From an uncultured Lachnospiraceae bacterium (lineage in GTDB: Bacteria; Bacillota; Clostridia; Lachnospirales; Lachnospiraceae), in the NCBI GenBank assembly GCA_910577765.1, contig CAJTOV010000094.1, forward strand, positions 1 through 15,556: a stretch of 15,556 nucleotides of DNA, given 5' to 3'. Both the position numbers and the translations under genes were made by a program. This document shows, one piece after another, positions 1-8,489 of this stretch. Every line of letters begins with the position of its first letter. The stretch's first letter is position 1. The notes beneath the pieces are model-generated. The model saw only the letters and a list, made by a program, of their open reading frames with translations. It was not told the origin of the DNA and did not search any database.

Positions 1-2
1 GC

Positions 3-50
3 AGACGCATAGCTGACACGAATATCAAGCACTATTTACTTCGGGATTAA
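3..50 (+). CDS. Possible C-terminal end of an upstream gene
   Basis: Frame 3 is open from the window edge and ends at TAA 48-50, giving 15 residues (RRIADTNIKHYLLRD). The next gene starts 36 nt later with a good ribosome site, the spacing expected inside an operon. The other two forward frames stop almost at once. Fifteen open codons are weak evidence, and no family can be recognised. Confidence 0.3.
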   Translation, partial: RRIADTNIKHYLLRD

Positions 51-86
51 TGCAATGCAGTACTAGGCTGATGGAGGAAAAAATAA

Positions 87-1088
87 ATGAATGTACTTGT
101 AACAGGGGGAAGCGGATTTATAGGGATCAATATTGCGGAGCTAATTTCTGAAAACCGGGATCACACCGTCATACTTTATTCCAGAAGCCGGCCTCCCAGA
201 CAGGCCATGGAGTTGCTGGCGCAGATGCCTGGAAAGGTGGTATGGGAGCAGGGAGATGTGCTGGACGGGGAGCGGGTCCGGAAGGTTATGGAAACCCATG
301 GGATTGATTATGTTGTCCATGGGGCGGTCATCACACCCAACGGGGACCGGGAACGGGAACAGATGGAGACTATTATACAGGTCAACTGTATGGGGACTCT
401 GGGGGTACTGGCAGCAGCAAAGGCAAATCAGGTCAGGCGTTTTGTCTATGTAAGTTCTGTTGCGGTCTACGGGAACCGGTGCCAGGACAAGGACCTGGTT
501 TGTGTGGACACAGAAAAAAATCCGTCCAATACATATGAGATTACAAAATATGCAACCGAGCTGTTCTGTCAAAGGTATGGCCGGCTTCATCACATGGATG
601 TGGTATCCCTGCGGCTGGGAGATGTGTATGGGCCGTGGGAATACAGAAGCGGGGTCCGGGATACCATGAGTGCTCCCTGCCAGGCAGTACTTTGCGCGTT
701 GACAGGCAAAAGGGCGAGCATGCGGAAAGAAGGAACCACCGGCTGGGTATATGGAAGGGATACGGCCAGAGCCGTGCTGGCGCTTTTGCAGGCAGACAGG
801 CTTACACAGCCAGTATACAACTGCGGTGGAGCGGACCGGTGGTCCATCCCCCAGTTCTGCGCCCGTTTAAGCCGGATATATACCGGTTTTCAGTACTGCG
901 TCAACCCGGAGGAGGAACATCCCAATGTGACATTTTTCAGTGAAAAGGACAATGGAATGTTTGATATGGAGCAGCTTAAGGAGGATACCGGCTTTGTCCC
1001 GGTTTATGACCTGGAGCGGGGCAGTGAGGATTATCTGGCGTGGCTTGGGAAATATCCGCAGCTGGTGACGGAGGTGCCTGTACGGTGA
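87..1088 (+). CDS. NAD-dependent epimerase/dehydratase (extended SDR)
   Basis: A 333-residue extended short-chain dehydrogenase of the nucleotide-sugar epimerase/dehydratase type. Seen: an N-terminal Rossmann motif TGGSGFIG (residues 6-13), a Ser pair at 123-124 before AVYG, the catalytic Y150-x3-K154 pair (YEITK), and the GDVYGPWEYRSG segment typical of the substrate half. GGAGG at about 73-77 lies just upstream of ATG 87. In this family the enzyme uses bound NAD(P) to oxidise a hydroxyl and then epimerise, dehydrate or reduce. The substrate cannot be read from sequence. Sugar-biosynthesis partners are absent and an amidase and a peptide importer follow, so a catabolic dehydrogenase role on a hydroxylated amide is possible. 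It ends in an overlap with the next start (GTGA), indicating translational coupling. Confidence 0.88.
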   Translation: MNVLVTGGSGFIGINIAELISENRDHTVILYSRSRPPRQAMELLAQMPGKVVWEQGDVLDGERVRKVMETHGIDYVVHGAVITPNGDREREQMETIIQVNCMGTLGVLAAAKANQVRRFVYVSSVAVYGNRCQDKDLVCVDTEKNPSNTYEITKYATELFCQRYGRLHHMDVVSLRLGDVYGPWEYRSGVRDTMSAPCQAVLCALTGKRASMRKEGTTGWVYGRDTARAVLALLQADRLTQPVYNCGGADRWSIPQFCARLSRIYTGFQYCVNPEEEHPNVTFFSEKDNGMFDMEQLKEDTGFVPVYDLERGSEDYLAWLGKYPQLVTEVPVR

Positions 1089-2056
1089 AACATTATCTGA
1101 ATTGGGAAGAAGGAACGCTCCACGGATATCTTTCCTCTGCATTGAAACCGGCCCTGGTCATTGAAAGCGGGGACCGTGTGGTGTTCAGAACCCTGGAAGC
1201 AGACTGGAGGGTGGGAGACCGGTTCATTACCGCCAGTGATGAGGGGGATTTTTTTCCCGGGCGCAAGGCCCTTGACAGGGGACATGCTCTTTGCGGTCCG
1301 GTGTATATCCGGGGGGCAGACGCCGGAACGACCCTGGAGATCACTATCAGGCGAATCCGGTGTGGTTCCTGGGGATGGAGCCGTTTTGGCGGCGGAGACG
1401 GAGACCATCTCCGGCAGATGGCATTTCAGGGAGCGGAATATTTTCTTTACTGGAAACTGGACCAGGACCAGGGAATATGTACCAGTCATAAAGGACATGT
1501 TATAAGAATGAATCCGTTTATGGGAGTCTGCGCGGTAGCACCGGAGAGTCCCGGACAGATTTCCACCCACCAGCCGGGAGCCATGGGAGCCAATCTGGAC
1601 TGTAAGGAAATCTGTGAGGGGGCCAGGCTGTATCTTCCTGTTTTTGTGGAAGGAGCCTTGTTTTCCATGGGTGACGGGCATGCGGCCCAGGGAGACGGGG
1701 AGCTGGGATGTACAGCCATTGAAACGCCTATGGAGGAAGTGGAGGTGGAATTCAAAGTCTGCGACTGGAAGCAGGAGTATCCGGTATGCAGAGGCAAAGA
1801 CGGATGGATCACCTTTGGATTCCACAGGGATCTGAACAAAGCCGCCTATCAGGCGACCAGGGAAATGATAAAGCTTATGCAACGGTTATATGGCTATGAA
1901 TATAAGGAAGCAGTTGCCATTGCAAGTCTGACAGTGGATCTGAGGATCACACAGATGGTCAACGGGGTGCGGGGGGTGCATGCGCTGCTGCCTGACCAGG
2001 TGATCCGGTGCAGGGAATCGTCAGACTGCACAGACAATAAGAATCTAATGATCTAA
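1085..2056 (+). CDS. Acetamidase/formamidase family amidase
   Basis: A 323-residue member of the FmdA/AmdA family, which hydrolyses small amides such as formamide or acetamide to ammonia and a carboxylate. Seen: GPVYIRGADAGTTLEI (residues 71-86), RMNPFMGVCAVAP from 141, and the family hallmark block 168-214 with GANLDCKEI, LYLPVFVEGALFSMGDGHA and QGDGELGCTAIET. I choose GTG 1085 because it has GGAGGT at 1070-1075 and overlaps the previous stop by 2 nt. The upstream ATG at 1040 in the same frame would add 15 non-family residues inside the epimerase gene. The reading frame is intact and close to the usual family length. Next to a carbamoylase-type hydrolase and RidA, it probably removes an amide group in the same pathway, but the physiological amide is unknown. 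Confidence 0.9.
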   Translation: MKHYLNWEEGTLHGYLSSALKPALVIESGDRVVFRTLEADWRVGDRFITASDEGDFFPGRKALDRGHALCGPVYIRGADAGTTLEITIRRIRCGSWGWSRFGGGDGDHLRQMAFQGAEYFLYWKLDQDQGICTSHKGHVIRMNPFMGVCAVAPESPGQISTHQPGAMGANLDCKEICEGARLYLPVFVEGALFSMGDGHAAQGDGELGCTAIETPMEEVEVEFKVCDWKQEYPVCRGKDGWITFGFHRDLNKAAYQATREMIKLMQRLYGYEYKEAVAIASLTVDLRITQMVNGVRGVHALLPDQVIRCRESSDCTDNKNLMI

Positions 2057-2068
2057 GGAGGAAGGACT

Positions 2069-3739
2069 ATGAAAAAACAAAAACTCATGTCACTGTTTCT
2101 GACGGGTGTGATGGCAGTATCCCTGGTGGCCTGCGGCGGTTCGTCCGGTTCATCTGGTTCATCCGCTTCATCCGGGAGCCAGAAGGAGGCAGGAGAGAAC
2201 CAGTCTGCCGGTATCACCAGGGAGAAGACCCTGATCTGGGCGGTTCCGGAACTGCCCAACGGCGCGGACAATGAATTCCAGTATACTGCGGAGGCCCAGG
2301 AGATGCAGCGGAACATCTATGATTCTCCCCTGGCTTATGGGACTTACTATGATGAGGCAACCGGCTTTATTCTGCCGGATTATGACAAGATTGTTCCTTC
2401 CCTTGCCGAGTCCTGGGAGATGAATGAGGACGGATCTGTGGTGACCCTGACCTTCCGCAAGGGAGTAAAGTCCCATGCAGGCAATGAGCTGACAGCCGAT
2501 GACTTTATCTATTCCTGGGAGCGGGGCTTTGGCGACGCAGGAAATAAAGGCACCTTTGGCGCCCAGAATATGGGGCTTACCAGCGCGGACCAGATTGAAA
2601 AGATCGATGATTATACGGTAAAGGTGAACATGAATGGGCCCAATCCGATTGCAGAAGCATTTCTGGCCCATGTGTGCGGTTTGCTGGTAGACAGTGTGGA
2701 GTATAAGGCCCACGCAACCGACAGCGATCCATGGGCACTGGACTGGGCATCCACCAGCGCATCCGGCTTCGGACCCTGGAAACTGGTGGAGTTTACGCCG
2801 GGAGTCCGCTGCGTCCTGGACCGGTTTGATGAATACTGGGACCAGGAGAATCTTCCCTACTTTGAGCGGGTGATCATTCTGGAGGTGCCTGAGTCCTCCA
2901 ACCGGGCATCCATGCTTTTAAGCGGGGACGTGGATGCCGCCACCAAGCTTTCCAACAGCGAGATTGCCACTCTCCAGAAGGACGACAGCGTCAAATGCCT
3001 CCACTATGATTCCAACAAGACCTTTATTGTAGGAATCAATGTGAAAAATGAGTATCTGTCTGACCCAAAGGTGCGGCAGGCACTGGGATTTGCGGTTCCA
3101 TACCAGGAGATTCTGGATACGGTGTACCTGGGCCAGGCAAAGCAGCTAAAGAGCCTGGTGTGCTCCACTTATCCCATGTCCACAGACCAGTACTTTAAGT
3201 ACACCTATGATCTGGACCAGGCGAAGGCACTTCTTGCGGAAGCCGGCTATGGGGACGGCTTTACCTGCAAAATCACCGTGGACAACACCAATGTCCAGGC
3301 AGAGCAGGTGGCCCTGCTGATGCAGAGCTCCTTAAAGCAGATCGGGGTGAATCTGGAGATTGAGAAAATCCAGTCCGGGGATTATTATGACAAGCTGGCC
3401 AACAAGGATTTTGACGGACTGTTTGCATTTCTGGATTCGGCTGGCTGTCCGGATGCAGGCTTTGCCTTAAGGCTGGGAGCTTACACTGGTTCCATCAACA
3501 ACATGGGCCATTACTCCAATGGGGAGGTGGATGCACTGGTGGACCAGATGATGGCAACCACCGATGTACGTGTCCGGGAGGAGTGTGCCAAACGGATTCA
3601 GGAGATTGTGGTCTGGGAGGACCCCTACTGTCTGTACATTGCAGAGCCGGGCTTTGACCTGGTGGTGGCAAAGGATATTAAGAATCCCCAGTGGGATACG
3701 ATCCAGCAGATTCACTGGAATGCCATGTCCAGGGAGTAA
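2069..3739 (+). CDS. ABC transporter substrate-binding lipoprotein (family 5, peptide type)
   Basis: A 556-residue extracellular solute-binding protein of the DppA/OppA class (SBP family 5). The N-terminus is a lipoprotein signal: basic MKKQK, a hydrophobic stretch, and the lipobox LVAC with lipidated Cys22. A Gly/Ser-rich linker follows (about 23-37), expected to tether the protein to the outer face of the membrane. The rest has the family's usual length and texture: an early SLAESWEMNEDGSVVTLTFRKG-type segment (split over about residues 111-132), then LTADDFIYSWERG, VRQALGFAV and a LAEAGYGDGF block. AAGGAGG overlaps the previous stop, with ATG 2069 following. It delivers ligand to the permeases encoded next. 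Family members bind di- or oligopeptides, but also nickel chelates, opines and sugars, so the ligand is open. Confidence 0.93.
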   Translation: MKKQKLMSLFLTGVMAVSLVACGGSSGSSGSSASSGSQKEAGENQSAGITREKTLIWAVPELPNGADNEFQYTAEAQEMQRNIYDSPLAYGTYYDEATGFILPDYDKIVPSLAESWEMNEDGSVVTLTFRKGVKSHAGNELTADDFIYSWERGFGDAGNKGTFGAQNMGLTSADQIEKIDDYTVKVNMNGPNPIAEAFLAHVCGLLVDSVEYKAHATDSDPWALDWASTSASGFGPWKLVEFTPGVRCVLDRFDEYWDQENLPYFERVIILEVPESSNRASMLLSGDVDAATKLSNSEIATLQKDDSVKCLHYDSNKTFIVGINVKNEYLSDPKVRQALGFAVPYQEILDTVYLGQAKQLKSLVCSTYPMSTDQYFKYTYDLDQAKALLAEAGYGDGFTCKITVDNTNVQAEQVALLMQSSLKQIGVNLEIEKIQSGDYYDKLANKDFDGLFAFLDSAGCPDAGFALRLGAYTGSINNMGHYSNGEVDALVDQMMATTDVRVREECAKRIQEIVVWEDPYCLYIAEPGFDLVVAKDIKNPQWDTIQQIHWNAMSRE

Positions 3740-3765
3740 GGCAGGTCTGGTTACTGGTTCCGGAT

Positions 3766-3793
3766 GGGGAGACAGGTACTGGATTGTCTCCCC
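3766..3793 (+). promoter_or_regulatory. Hairpin between binding-protein gene and permease gene
   Basis: GGGGAGACA (3766-3774) and TGTCTCCCC (3785-3793) form a perfect 9-bp stem with a 10-nt loop in the 78-nt gap after the binding-protein stop. No T-run follows. Hairpins at this place in binding-protein transport operons are known to stabilise the upstream mRNA or partly block read-through, giving more binding protein than permease. That role here is inferred. Confidence 0.6.
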
Positions 3794-3817
3794 GGTTACC
3801 GGACAGAAAGGGGAATT

Positions 3818-4831
3818 ATGCTAAAACGGCTTCAATATTTGGGAAAAAGGATTCTGGTGTTTATTCCTTTGTTTATCGGTGTGATGTTCGCGGCATTTGT
3901 CCTGATCCGCATGCTGCCGGGAGACCCGGCTCATGTACTGGCAGGAAACTATGCTTATGAGGAGACCATACAGGCGCTTACGGAGAAAATGGGGCTGGAC
4001 AAGCCAATCCTGGAACAGTTTGTCATCTATGTAAAAAATGTACTTTCCGGGGATCTGGGGCATTCGTACTTTACCAACAGCGAGATCCTGGATGATTTGC
4101 TGAAGCGGTTTCCAGCCACCTTTGAGCTGATTACACTGAGCATTATGCTGGCACTGGCGCTGGGGCTGGTTCTGGGTATGTTTTCCGCCATGAGACCCCA
4201 GGGAGTGGCCTCAAGAATCTCCCGGGTCTACGGCATGCTTGCCGGATCCTTTGCGGATTTCTGGCTGGCCCTGATTTTTATCTATATCTTTTTTGTAACT
4301 CTGAAAATCGCACCGGCTCCTATTGGCAGGCTGGATGTTATTATGACGCCTCCGAAACGGATAACCGGCATGTATATAGCGGACAGCCTTCTCACCGGCA
4401 ACTGGGAATGTTTTGCCAGCGCGGCCAGGCACCTGGCGCTTCCGGTGGTAACCCTGGGCGTGATCAATGGGGCGGCTATTATGAAAATGACCAATTCCAC
4501 CATGACGGAGGTTCTGGATTCGGATTTTATCAACCATGCCCGGATCATGGGACTGTCCAGGACGAAGATCCGCAGCTATGCCCTGAAGAATTCCCTGTCA
4601 GCGGTACTGATGGTGATCGGCAATATATACAGCTACCTTCTGGGAGGAGCGGTGCTGATCGAGTCGGTCTTTGCCTGGGGAGGCCTGGGCCAGTATGTGA
4701 CCCAGGCGCTGTCTAACAAGGATTACAGCGCCATCCAGGGGTTCATTCTGGTGGCTACACTGTTTTCCATGGTGCTGTATCTGGTTCTGGATCTGATCCA
4801 GATGGCCATTGATCCCCGGATCAAATACTGA
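3818..4831 (+). CDS. ABC transporter permease (DppB/OppB type)
   Basis: A 337-residue inner-membrane permease of the DppB type. Seen: the N-terminal MLKRLQYLGKRILVFIPLF opening with a first membrane helix, the family signature RMLPGDPA shortly after, several further hydrophobic helices, and the cytoplasmic EAA-like loop HARIMGLSRTKIRSYALKNS that docks on the ATPase. It ends in a C-terminal DPRIKY motif typical of the class. ATG 3818 is chosen because AAAGGGG lies 4-10 nt upstream and homology starts there. An in-frame ATG at 3764 would begin inside the intergenic hairpin. The gene stops within TGAGGAGG, the ribosome site of the next gene. It forms the transmembrane channel together with the next gene product. 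Confidence 0.93.
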   Translation: MLKRLQYLGKRILVFIPLFIGVMFAAFVLIRMLPGDPAHVLAGNYAYEETIQALTEKMGLDKPILEQFVIYVKNVLSGDLGHSYFTNSEILDDLLKRFPATFELITLSIMLALALGLVLGMFSAMRPQGVASRISRVYGMLAGSFADFWLALIFIYIFFVTLKIAPAPIGRLDVIMTPPKRITGMYIADSLLTGNWECFASAARHLALPVVTLGVINGAAIMKMTNSTMTEVLDSDFINHARIMGLSRTKIRSYALKNSLSAVLMVIGNIYSYLLGGAVLIESVFAWGGLGQYVTQALSNKDYSAIQGFILVATLFSMVLYLVLDLIQMAIDPRIKY

Positions 4832-4845
4832 GGAGGCATTGGGAT

Positions 4846-5688
4846 ATGAAAAAGGAAATAAAAGAATTTACCAGAATGCTGAAAAAGAGCAGGCAGGGAA
4901 TGATCGGCCTATCCATGATTCTGGTGATTGTACTGCTGGGAATTTTTGCGCCGGTGATCAGTCCCTTTGACCCGGAGATGACCAATGCGGCAGATGCCCG
5001 CATGGCCCCATGCCTGCTCCATCTGTTTGGGACCGATGAGACCGGCATGGATATCTTCTCCCGGTGTATCTGGGCAATCCGGATTGATGTGGTAATCGGC
5101 GTATGCGGGACCCTGATTTCCCTGATGATCGGGATTCCCTTTGGTCTTGCGGCTGGGTATTACGAAGGCCTGGTGGGGGAGATCATCCTCCGGATTGCGG
5201 ATTTGATCCAGGCATTTCCGGCCTTCATTCTGGCCATGGCCCTGGTGTCGGCCCTGGGAAACAGTACCCGAAATATTCTGCTGGTTGTGGCATTTGTCAA
5301 TGTACCCATCTACACACGGTTTGTCCGGGGGGAGGTGCTGTCCATGAAGAGCAGGCCCTTCATTGAGGCGGGACACACAGCAGGCATGTCGCCGGCCAGG
5401 ATCATGTTCCAGGAGCTTCTGCCCAACTCCCTGCGTCCGGCCCTGGTGCAGGCTTCCATCAACATTGGAGGAGCGATTCTTCTGACCGCAGGCTTAAGCT
5501 ACATTGGCGCAGGTGTCACCATCCCCACACCGGAATGGGGCTCCATGATCTCCATCGGCGCGCCTCTGATTCTGACAAAGCAGTGGTGGGCTGCCCTGTT
5601 TCCGGGACTTTGTATCGGCGTCACGGTGTTCGGCTTTGCCATGTTTGCCGATTTCCTCAGGATCTATCTGAACCCTGAAAGGAGATAA
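4846..5688 (+). CDS. ABC transporter permease (DppC/OppC type)
   Basis: A 280-residue DppC-type permease. Seen: a charged N-terminus, a first hydrophobic segment (MIGLSMILVIVLLGIFAPVI, about 24-43), the DPEMTNAADARMAPC and FGTDETGMDIFSRCIW segments characteristic of DppC/OppC, and the coupling-loop motif EAGHTAGMSPARIMFQELLPNS. It ends in membrane helices and a short basic tail. GAGGAGG sits at the previous stop and ATG 4846 follows. The last codons contain the ribosome site AAAGGAG of the next gene. It pairs with the DppB-type protein as the two-subunit transmembrane domain. Confidence 0.93.
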   Translation: MKKEIKEFTRMLKKSRQGMIGLSMILVIVLLGIFAPVISPFDPEMTNAADARMAPCLLHLFGTDETGMDIFSRCIWAIRIDVVIGVCGTLISLMIGIPFGLAAGYYEGLVGEIILRIADLIQAFPAFILAMALVSALGNSTRNILLVVAFVNVPIYTRFVRGEVLSMKSRPFIEAGHTAGMSPARIMFQELLPNSLRPALVQASINIGGAILLTAGLSYIGAGVTIPTPEWGSMISIGAPLILTKQWWAALFPGLCIGVTVFGFAMFADFLRIYLNPERR

Positions 5689-5692
5689 AACA

Positions 5693-6679
5693 ATGCATGA
5701 GATTTTGAAGGTTGAGAACCTGCGGGTAGGATTTGATCTGGCCAGGGGACGTTCCCACATTGTCAACGGTTTGGACTTAACCCTTAAGGAAGGGCACCTG
5801 ATCGGTCTGGTAGGTGAATCCGGTTCCGGGAAATCCGTGGCGGCTTCGGCCATTCTGGGCTATGTGAGAAAGCCGGGGACCATTGAAGCCGGGAAGGTAA
5901 TATTTGACCAGACCGTAGCCCTTCATGAGCTGGGGGAAGAGGAACTGGTCCGGTACCGGGGAAAGGAGATCGGACTGATCGCGGCAAATGCAAGGAACCA
6001 TCTGAATCCCCTTATGACTGTGGGGGAGCAGATCGCCAACGTATACATGGCCCATAATCCGTGTAAAAAGAAGGAAGCTATGGAACGGGCCGTGGAAATG
6101 CTGAAAGCGGTGGGGCTGACAGACCCGGAACAGAGAGCCAGGGCATATCCCCACGAGCTTAGCGGGGGAATGGCCCAGCGCTGTATGATTGCAATGGCCC
6201 TGATCAATATGCCCCGGGTGCTGATTGCCGATGATGCCACCAACGGACTGGATGTTACGGTGCAGGCCCAGATCATGGATCTGATTTTACAGCTGCTTGG
6301 CCAGCGGAACATGTCGGGAATCTTTATTACCCATGATCTGGGGGTGGTGGCCCAGTGCTGTACGGAGATTGCCATCATGTACTGCGGACAGATTGTGGAG
6401 TTTGCATCTGTGGAGCAGCTGTTTGAACATCCGGTACATCCTTACACCAGGCATCTGCTTAATGCATTGCCTGAGTACCGGGATGCCACTGTCCAGACCG
6501 CATCCGGGGAGGCGCTGATCGACACCATGAATCTTCCGGAAGGGTGTCTGTATCATCCCCGGTGTCCCTGGGCAGATAAAATGTGCACCGGGGAAGATCC
6601 CGGTTCCGTGGAGGTGGAGCCGGGGCATCTGGTAAAATGCTGCCGTACCGGGCAGACAGACGGGAAGGAGGCATCGTGA
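5693..6679 (+). CDS. ABC transporter ATPase (DppD/OppD type) with degenerate Q-loop and Walker B
   Basis: A 328-residue ATPase subunit of the peptide importer. Seen: Walker A GESGSGKS (41-48), signature LSGGM (156-160), H-loop His214 (ITHDLG), and the C-terminal oligo_HPY tail with Cys residues (GCLYHPRCPWADKMC, then HLVKCC), which in some relatives bind an iron-sulfur cluster. Odd: the position normally held by the Q-loop glutamine (IFQDP...LNP in relatives) is Ala98 in LIAANARNHLNP. The catalytic glutamate after the Walker B Asp is Asp181 (IADDATNGLDVT instead of ADEPTTALDVT). The reading frame is otherwise intact. ATP hydrolysis at this site may therefore be weak. AAAGGAG precedes ATG 5693. 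Its stop overlaps the start of the next ATPase by 1 nt. Confidence 0.92.
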   Translation: MHEILKVENLRVGFDLARGRSHIVNGLDLTLKEGHLIGLVGESGSGKSVAASAILGYVRKPGTIEAGKVIFDQTVALHELGEEELVRYRGKEIGLIAANARNHLNPLMTVGEQIANVYMAHNPCKKKEAMERAVEMLKAVGLTDPEQRARAYPHELSGGMAQRCMIAMALINMPRVLIADDATNGLDVTVQAQIMDLILQLLGQRNMSGIFITHDLGVVAQCCTEIAIMYCGQIVEFASVEQLFEHPVHPYTRHLLNALPEYRDATVQTASGEALIDTMNLPEGCLYHPRCPWADKMCTGEDPGSVEVEPGHLVKCCRTGQTDGKEAS

Positions 6680-7665
6680 TGGAAAATTTACTGGAAGTGC
6701 GGAATCTGACCAAGCTTTTTCCCGTAGGCTATAAACGGAATATTACTGCTGTCAACCATATTTCCTTTGAAGTCCGTCAGGGGGAGACCCTGGGACTGAT
6801 CGGGGAATCCGGTTCCGGCAAATCCACCGTAGGCCGCTGCATATTAAACCTGATCAGGCCTACCCAGGGAACCCTGGTCTATAAGGGAACCGAATATTCC
6901 GGCGGCAGCCGGGCCAGGATCAAGCAGGTCCAGCGGGAAATGCAGATGGTATTTCAGGACCCAAACTATTCCTTGAATCCAAGGGTCTGCGTCTGGGATA
7001 CGGTCTACAATACATTGAAAGTCAACCGGGAGCTGTCCCCGGACCAGTGCCGGCAGATGGCAAAGGAGGCCCTGGACCAGGTTTATCTTAAGGAGGCGGA
7101 TTACAACAAATATGCCCACCAGCTTAGTGCCGGCCAGCAGCAGCGGGTAGGCATTGCCAGGGCCATTGCGGCCCACCCCCGGTTCATTGTGCTGGATGAG
7201 CCTACATCCTCCCTGGATGTGTCCATCCGGGCAGAGATTATTGATCTGCTGCGGAAGCTTCAGGAGACCATGGGCGTGTCTTATCTGTTTATTTCCCACG
7301 ACTTAAGCACCATACAGTATATCTGCAACCGGGTTGCGGTCATGTACCTGGGGTCCATTGTGGAATACGGAACCGTGGAGCAGCTGTTCAGGCATTACCA
7401 GCATCCCTACAGCAAAGCACTGCTGGCTTCCGTCATGGTGCCGGACCCTAAGGTGCGGCGGTCGGAGTACAAGCTGACCGGGGAGATTCCCAGCTCCATT
7501 AACCTGCCAAAGGGCTGTACCCTGGCATCCCGCTGTGTGGAGGCAGAGAAAATCTGCTTTGGGGAGGAGCCGGAGATGGTGGAAACGGAACCGGGACATT
7601 TTGTGAAATGCCATAAGGCGAAAAAGTGCGGCATGTGTCCGGAAAAGCCGGAACCGGAGACATAA
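6679..7665 (+). CDS. ABC transporter ATPase (DppF/OppF type)
   Basis: A 328-residue second ATPase of the importer. Seen: Walker A GESGSGKST (42-50), canonical Q-loop Gln93 (MVFQDPNYSLNP), signature LSAGQ (149-153, Ala for the usual first Gly), Walker B with catalytic Glu174 (VLDEPTSSLDVS), H-loop His207, and a C-terminal oligo_HPY domain with GCTLASRC and HFVKCH cysteines. ATG 6679 is chosen because AAGGAGG (6665-6671) precedes it and it overlaps the previous stop as TGATG. An in-frame ATG at 6583 would add 32 residues lying inside the DppD gene. Its own Walker motifs are complete and, with the LSGGM signature of the partner, should form the active composite site. Confidence 0.93.
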   Translation: MENLLEVRNLTKLFPVGYKRNITAVNHISFEVRQGETLGLIGESGSGKSTVGRCILNLIRPTQGTLVYKGTEYSGGSRARIKQVQREMQMVFQDPNYSLNPRVCVWDTVYNTLKVNRELSPDQCRQMAKEALDQVYLKEADYNKYAHQLSAGQQQRVGIARAIAAHPRFIVLDEPTSSLDVSIRAEIIDLLRKLQETMGVSYLFISHDLSTIQYICNRVAVMYLGSIVEYGTVEQLFRHYQHPYSKALLASVMVPDPKVRRSEYKLTGEIPSSINLPKGCTLASRCVEAEKICFGEEPEMVETEPGHFVKCHKAKKCGMCPEKPEPET

Positions 7666-7712
7666 CCGGTGAAGGTGCGGACAGCCGGAAAAGAAGTGGA
7701 AATGGAGAGAGT

Positions 7713-8474
7713 ATGAGATTAAAAGACAGAGTGACGGTGATTACAGGGGCAAGTGCCGGTTTTGGCATGAGCCGGGGATTCCCGGAAGGGTTTGCGGCGG
7801 AAGGATCCCATCTGGTTTTAAATTACTATGGGCATCCCCAGGCGGCCATGGAAGAATTCCGGAAAGAGCTGGAGGAAACCTGCGGTGTGAAGGTTGTTCT
7901 GGTCCAGGGGGACATCTCCCGGGAGGAGACTGCAAAGGAGCTGGTGGAAACAGCGGTAAGCGAGTTTGGCCGGATTGATATTCTCATCAACTGTGCCGGT
8001 ATGTCCAAACCAAAGCTTCTGGTGGATATGAGCTTTCAGGAGTGGCGGAGACTGATGTCCGTGAATCTGGACAGTGTGTTTTTGACATGCAAATATGCGG
8101 TTCCCCACATGATCCGGCAGAGGTTCGGGCGGGTGATCAATATTGCGTCCCAGGTGGGCCAGAAGGGGAGTGTGGAGCACTGCCATTATTCTGCGGCAAA
8201 GGCAGGGATGATCGGATTTACCAAGTCCCTGGCCAGAGAACTGGGGCAGTATGGCATCACCTGCAACTGTGTGGCGCCTGGCCCCATTACCACGCAGCTG
8301 ACAGGGGAGGTGAGCCGGGAATGGCTGGATGCCAAGGCAAAAGAACTGGTAATTCCCCGGTTCGGAACCGTGGAGGAGGTGGTCCCCTCCGCCATCTTTC
8401 TGGCCTGCCAGCCGGACGGAAATCTGTATACCGGACAGACTCTGGGGCCAAATCTGGGAGATGTGATGTTATAG
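7713..8474 (+). CDS. Short-chain dehydrogenase/reductase (classical SDR)
   Basis: A 253-residue classical SDR. Seen: cofactor motif TGASAGFG (11-18), a CAG variant of the NNAG motif (93-96), catalytic Ser146 (NIASQVG), Tyr159 and Lys163 (YSAAK), and the VAPGPITT segment after the active site. The end LYTGQTLGPNLGDVML resembles SDRs found beside hydantoinase or amidase genes. ATG 7713 has GGAGAG just upstream and gives the usual SDR length. An in-frame ATG at 7626 would add 29 residues from inside the preceding ATPase gene. It reversibly oxidises a hydroxyl with NAD(P), cytosolic. The substrate is unknown, and its place before the carbamoylase-type hydrolase suggests an operon intermediate. 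Confidence 0.9.
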   Translation: MRLKDRVTVITGASAGFGMSRGFPEGFAAEGSHLVLNYYGHPQAAMEEFRKELEETCGVKVVLVQGDISREETAKELVETAVSEFGRIDILINCAGMSKPKLLVDMSFQEWRRLMSVNLDSVFLTCKYAVPHMIRQRFGRVINIASQVGQKGSVEHCHYSAAKAGMIGFTKSLARELGQYGITCNCVAPGPITTQLTGEVSREWLDAKAKELVIPRFGTVEEVVPSAIFLACQPDGNLYTGQTLGPNLGDVML

Positions 8475-8489
8475 GAGGTAGGAACGGAT

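Noticed and set aside
1031..1882. 283-residue open frame on the - strand
   Set aside because: Antisense to the acetamidase/formamidase gene, which has clear family motifs. No ribosome site or homology was recognised.
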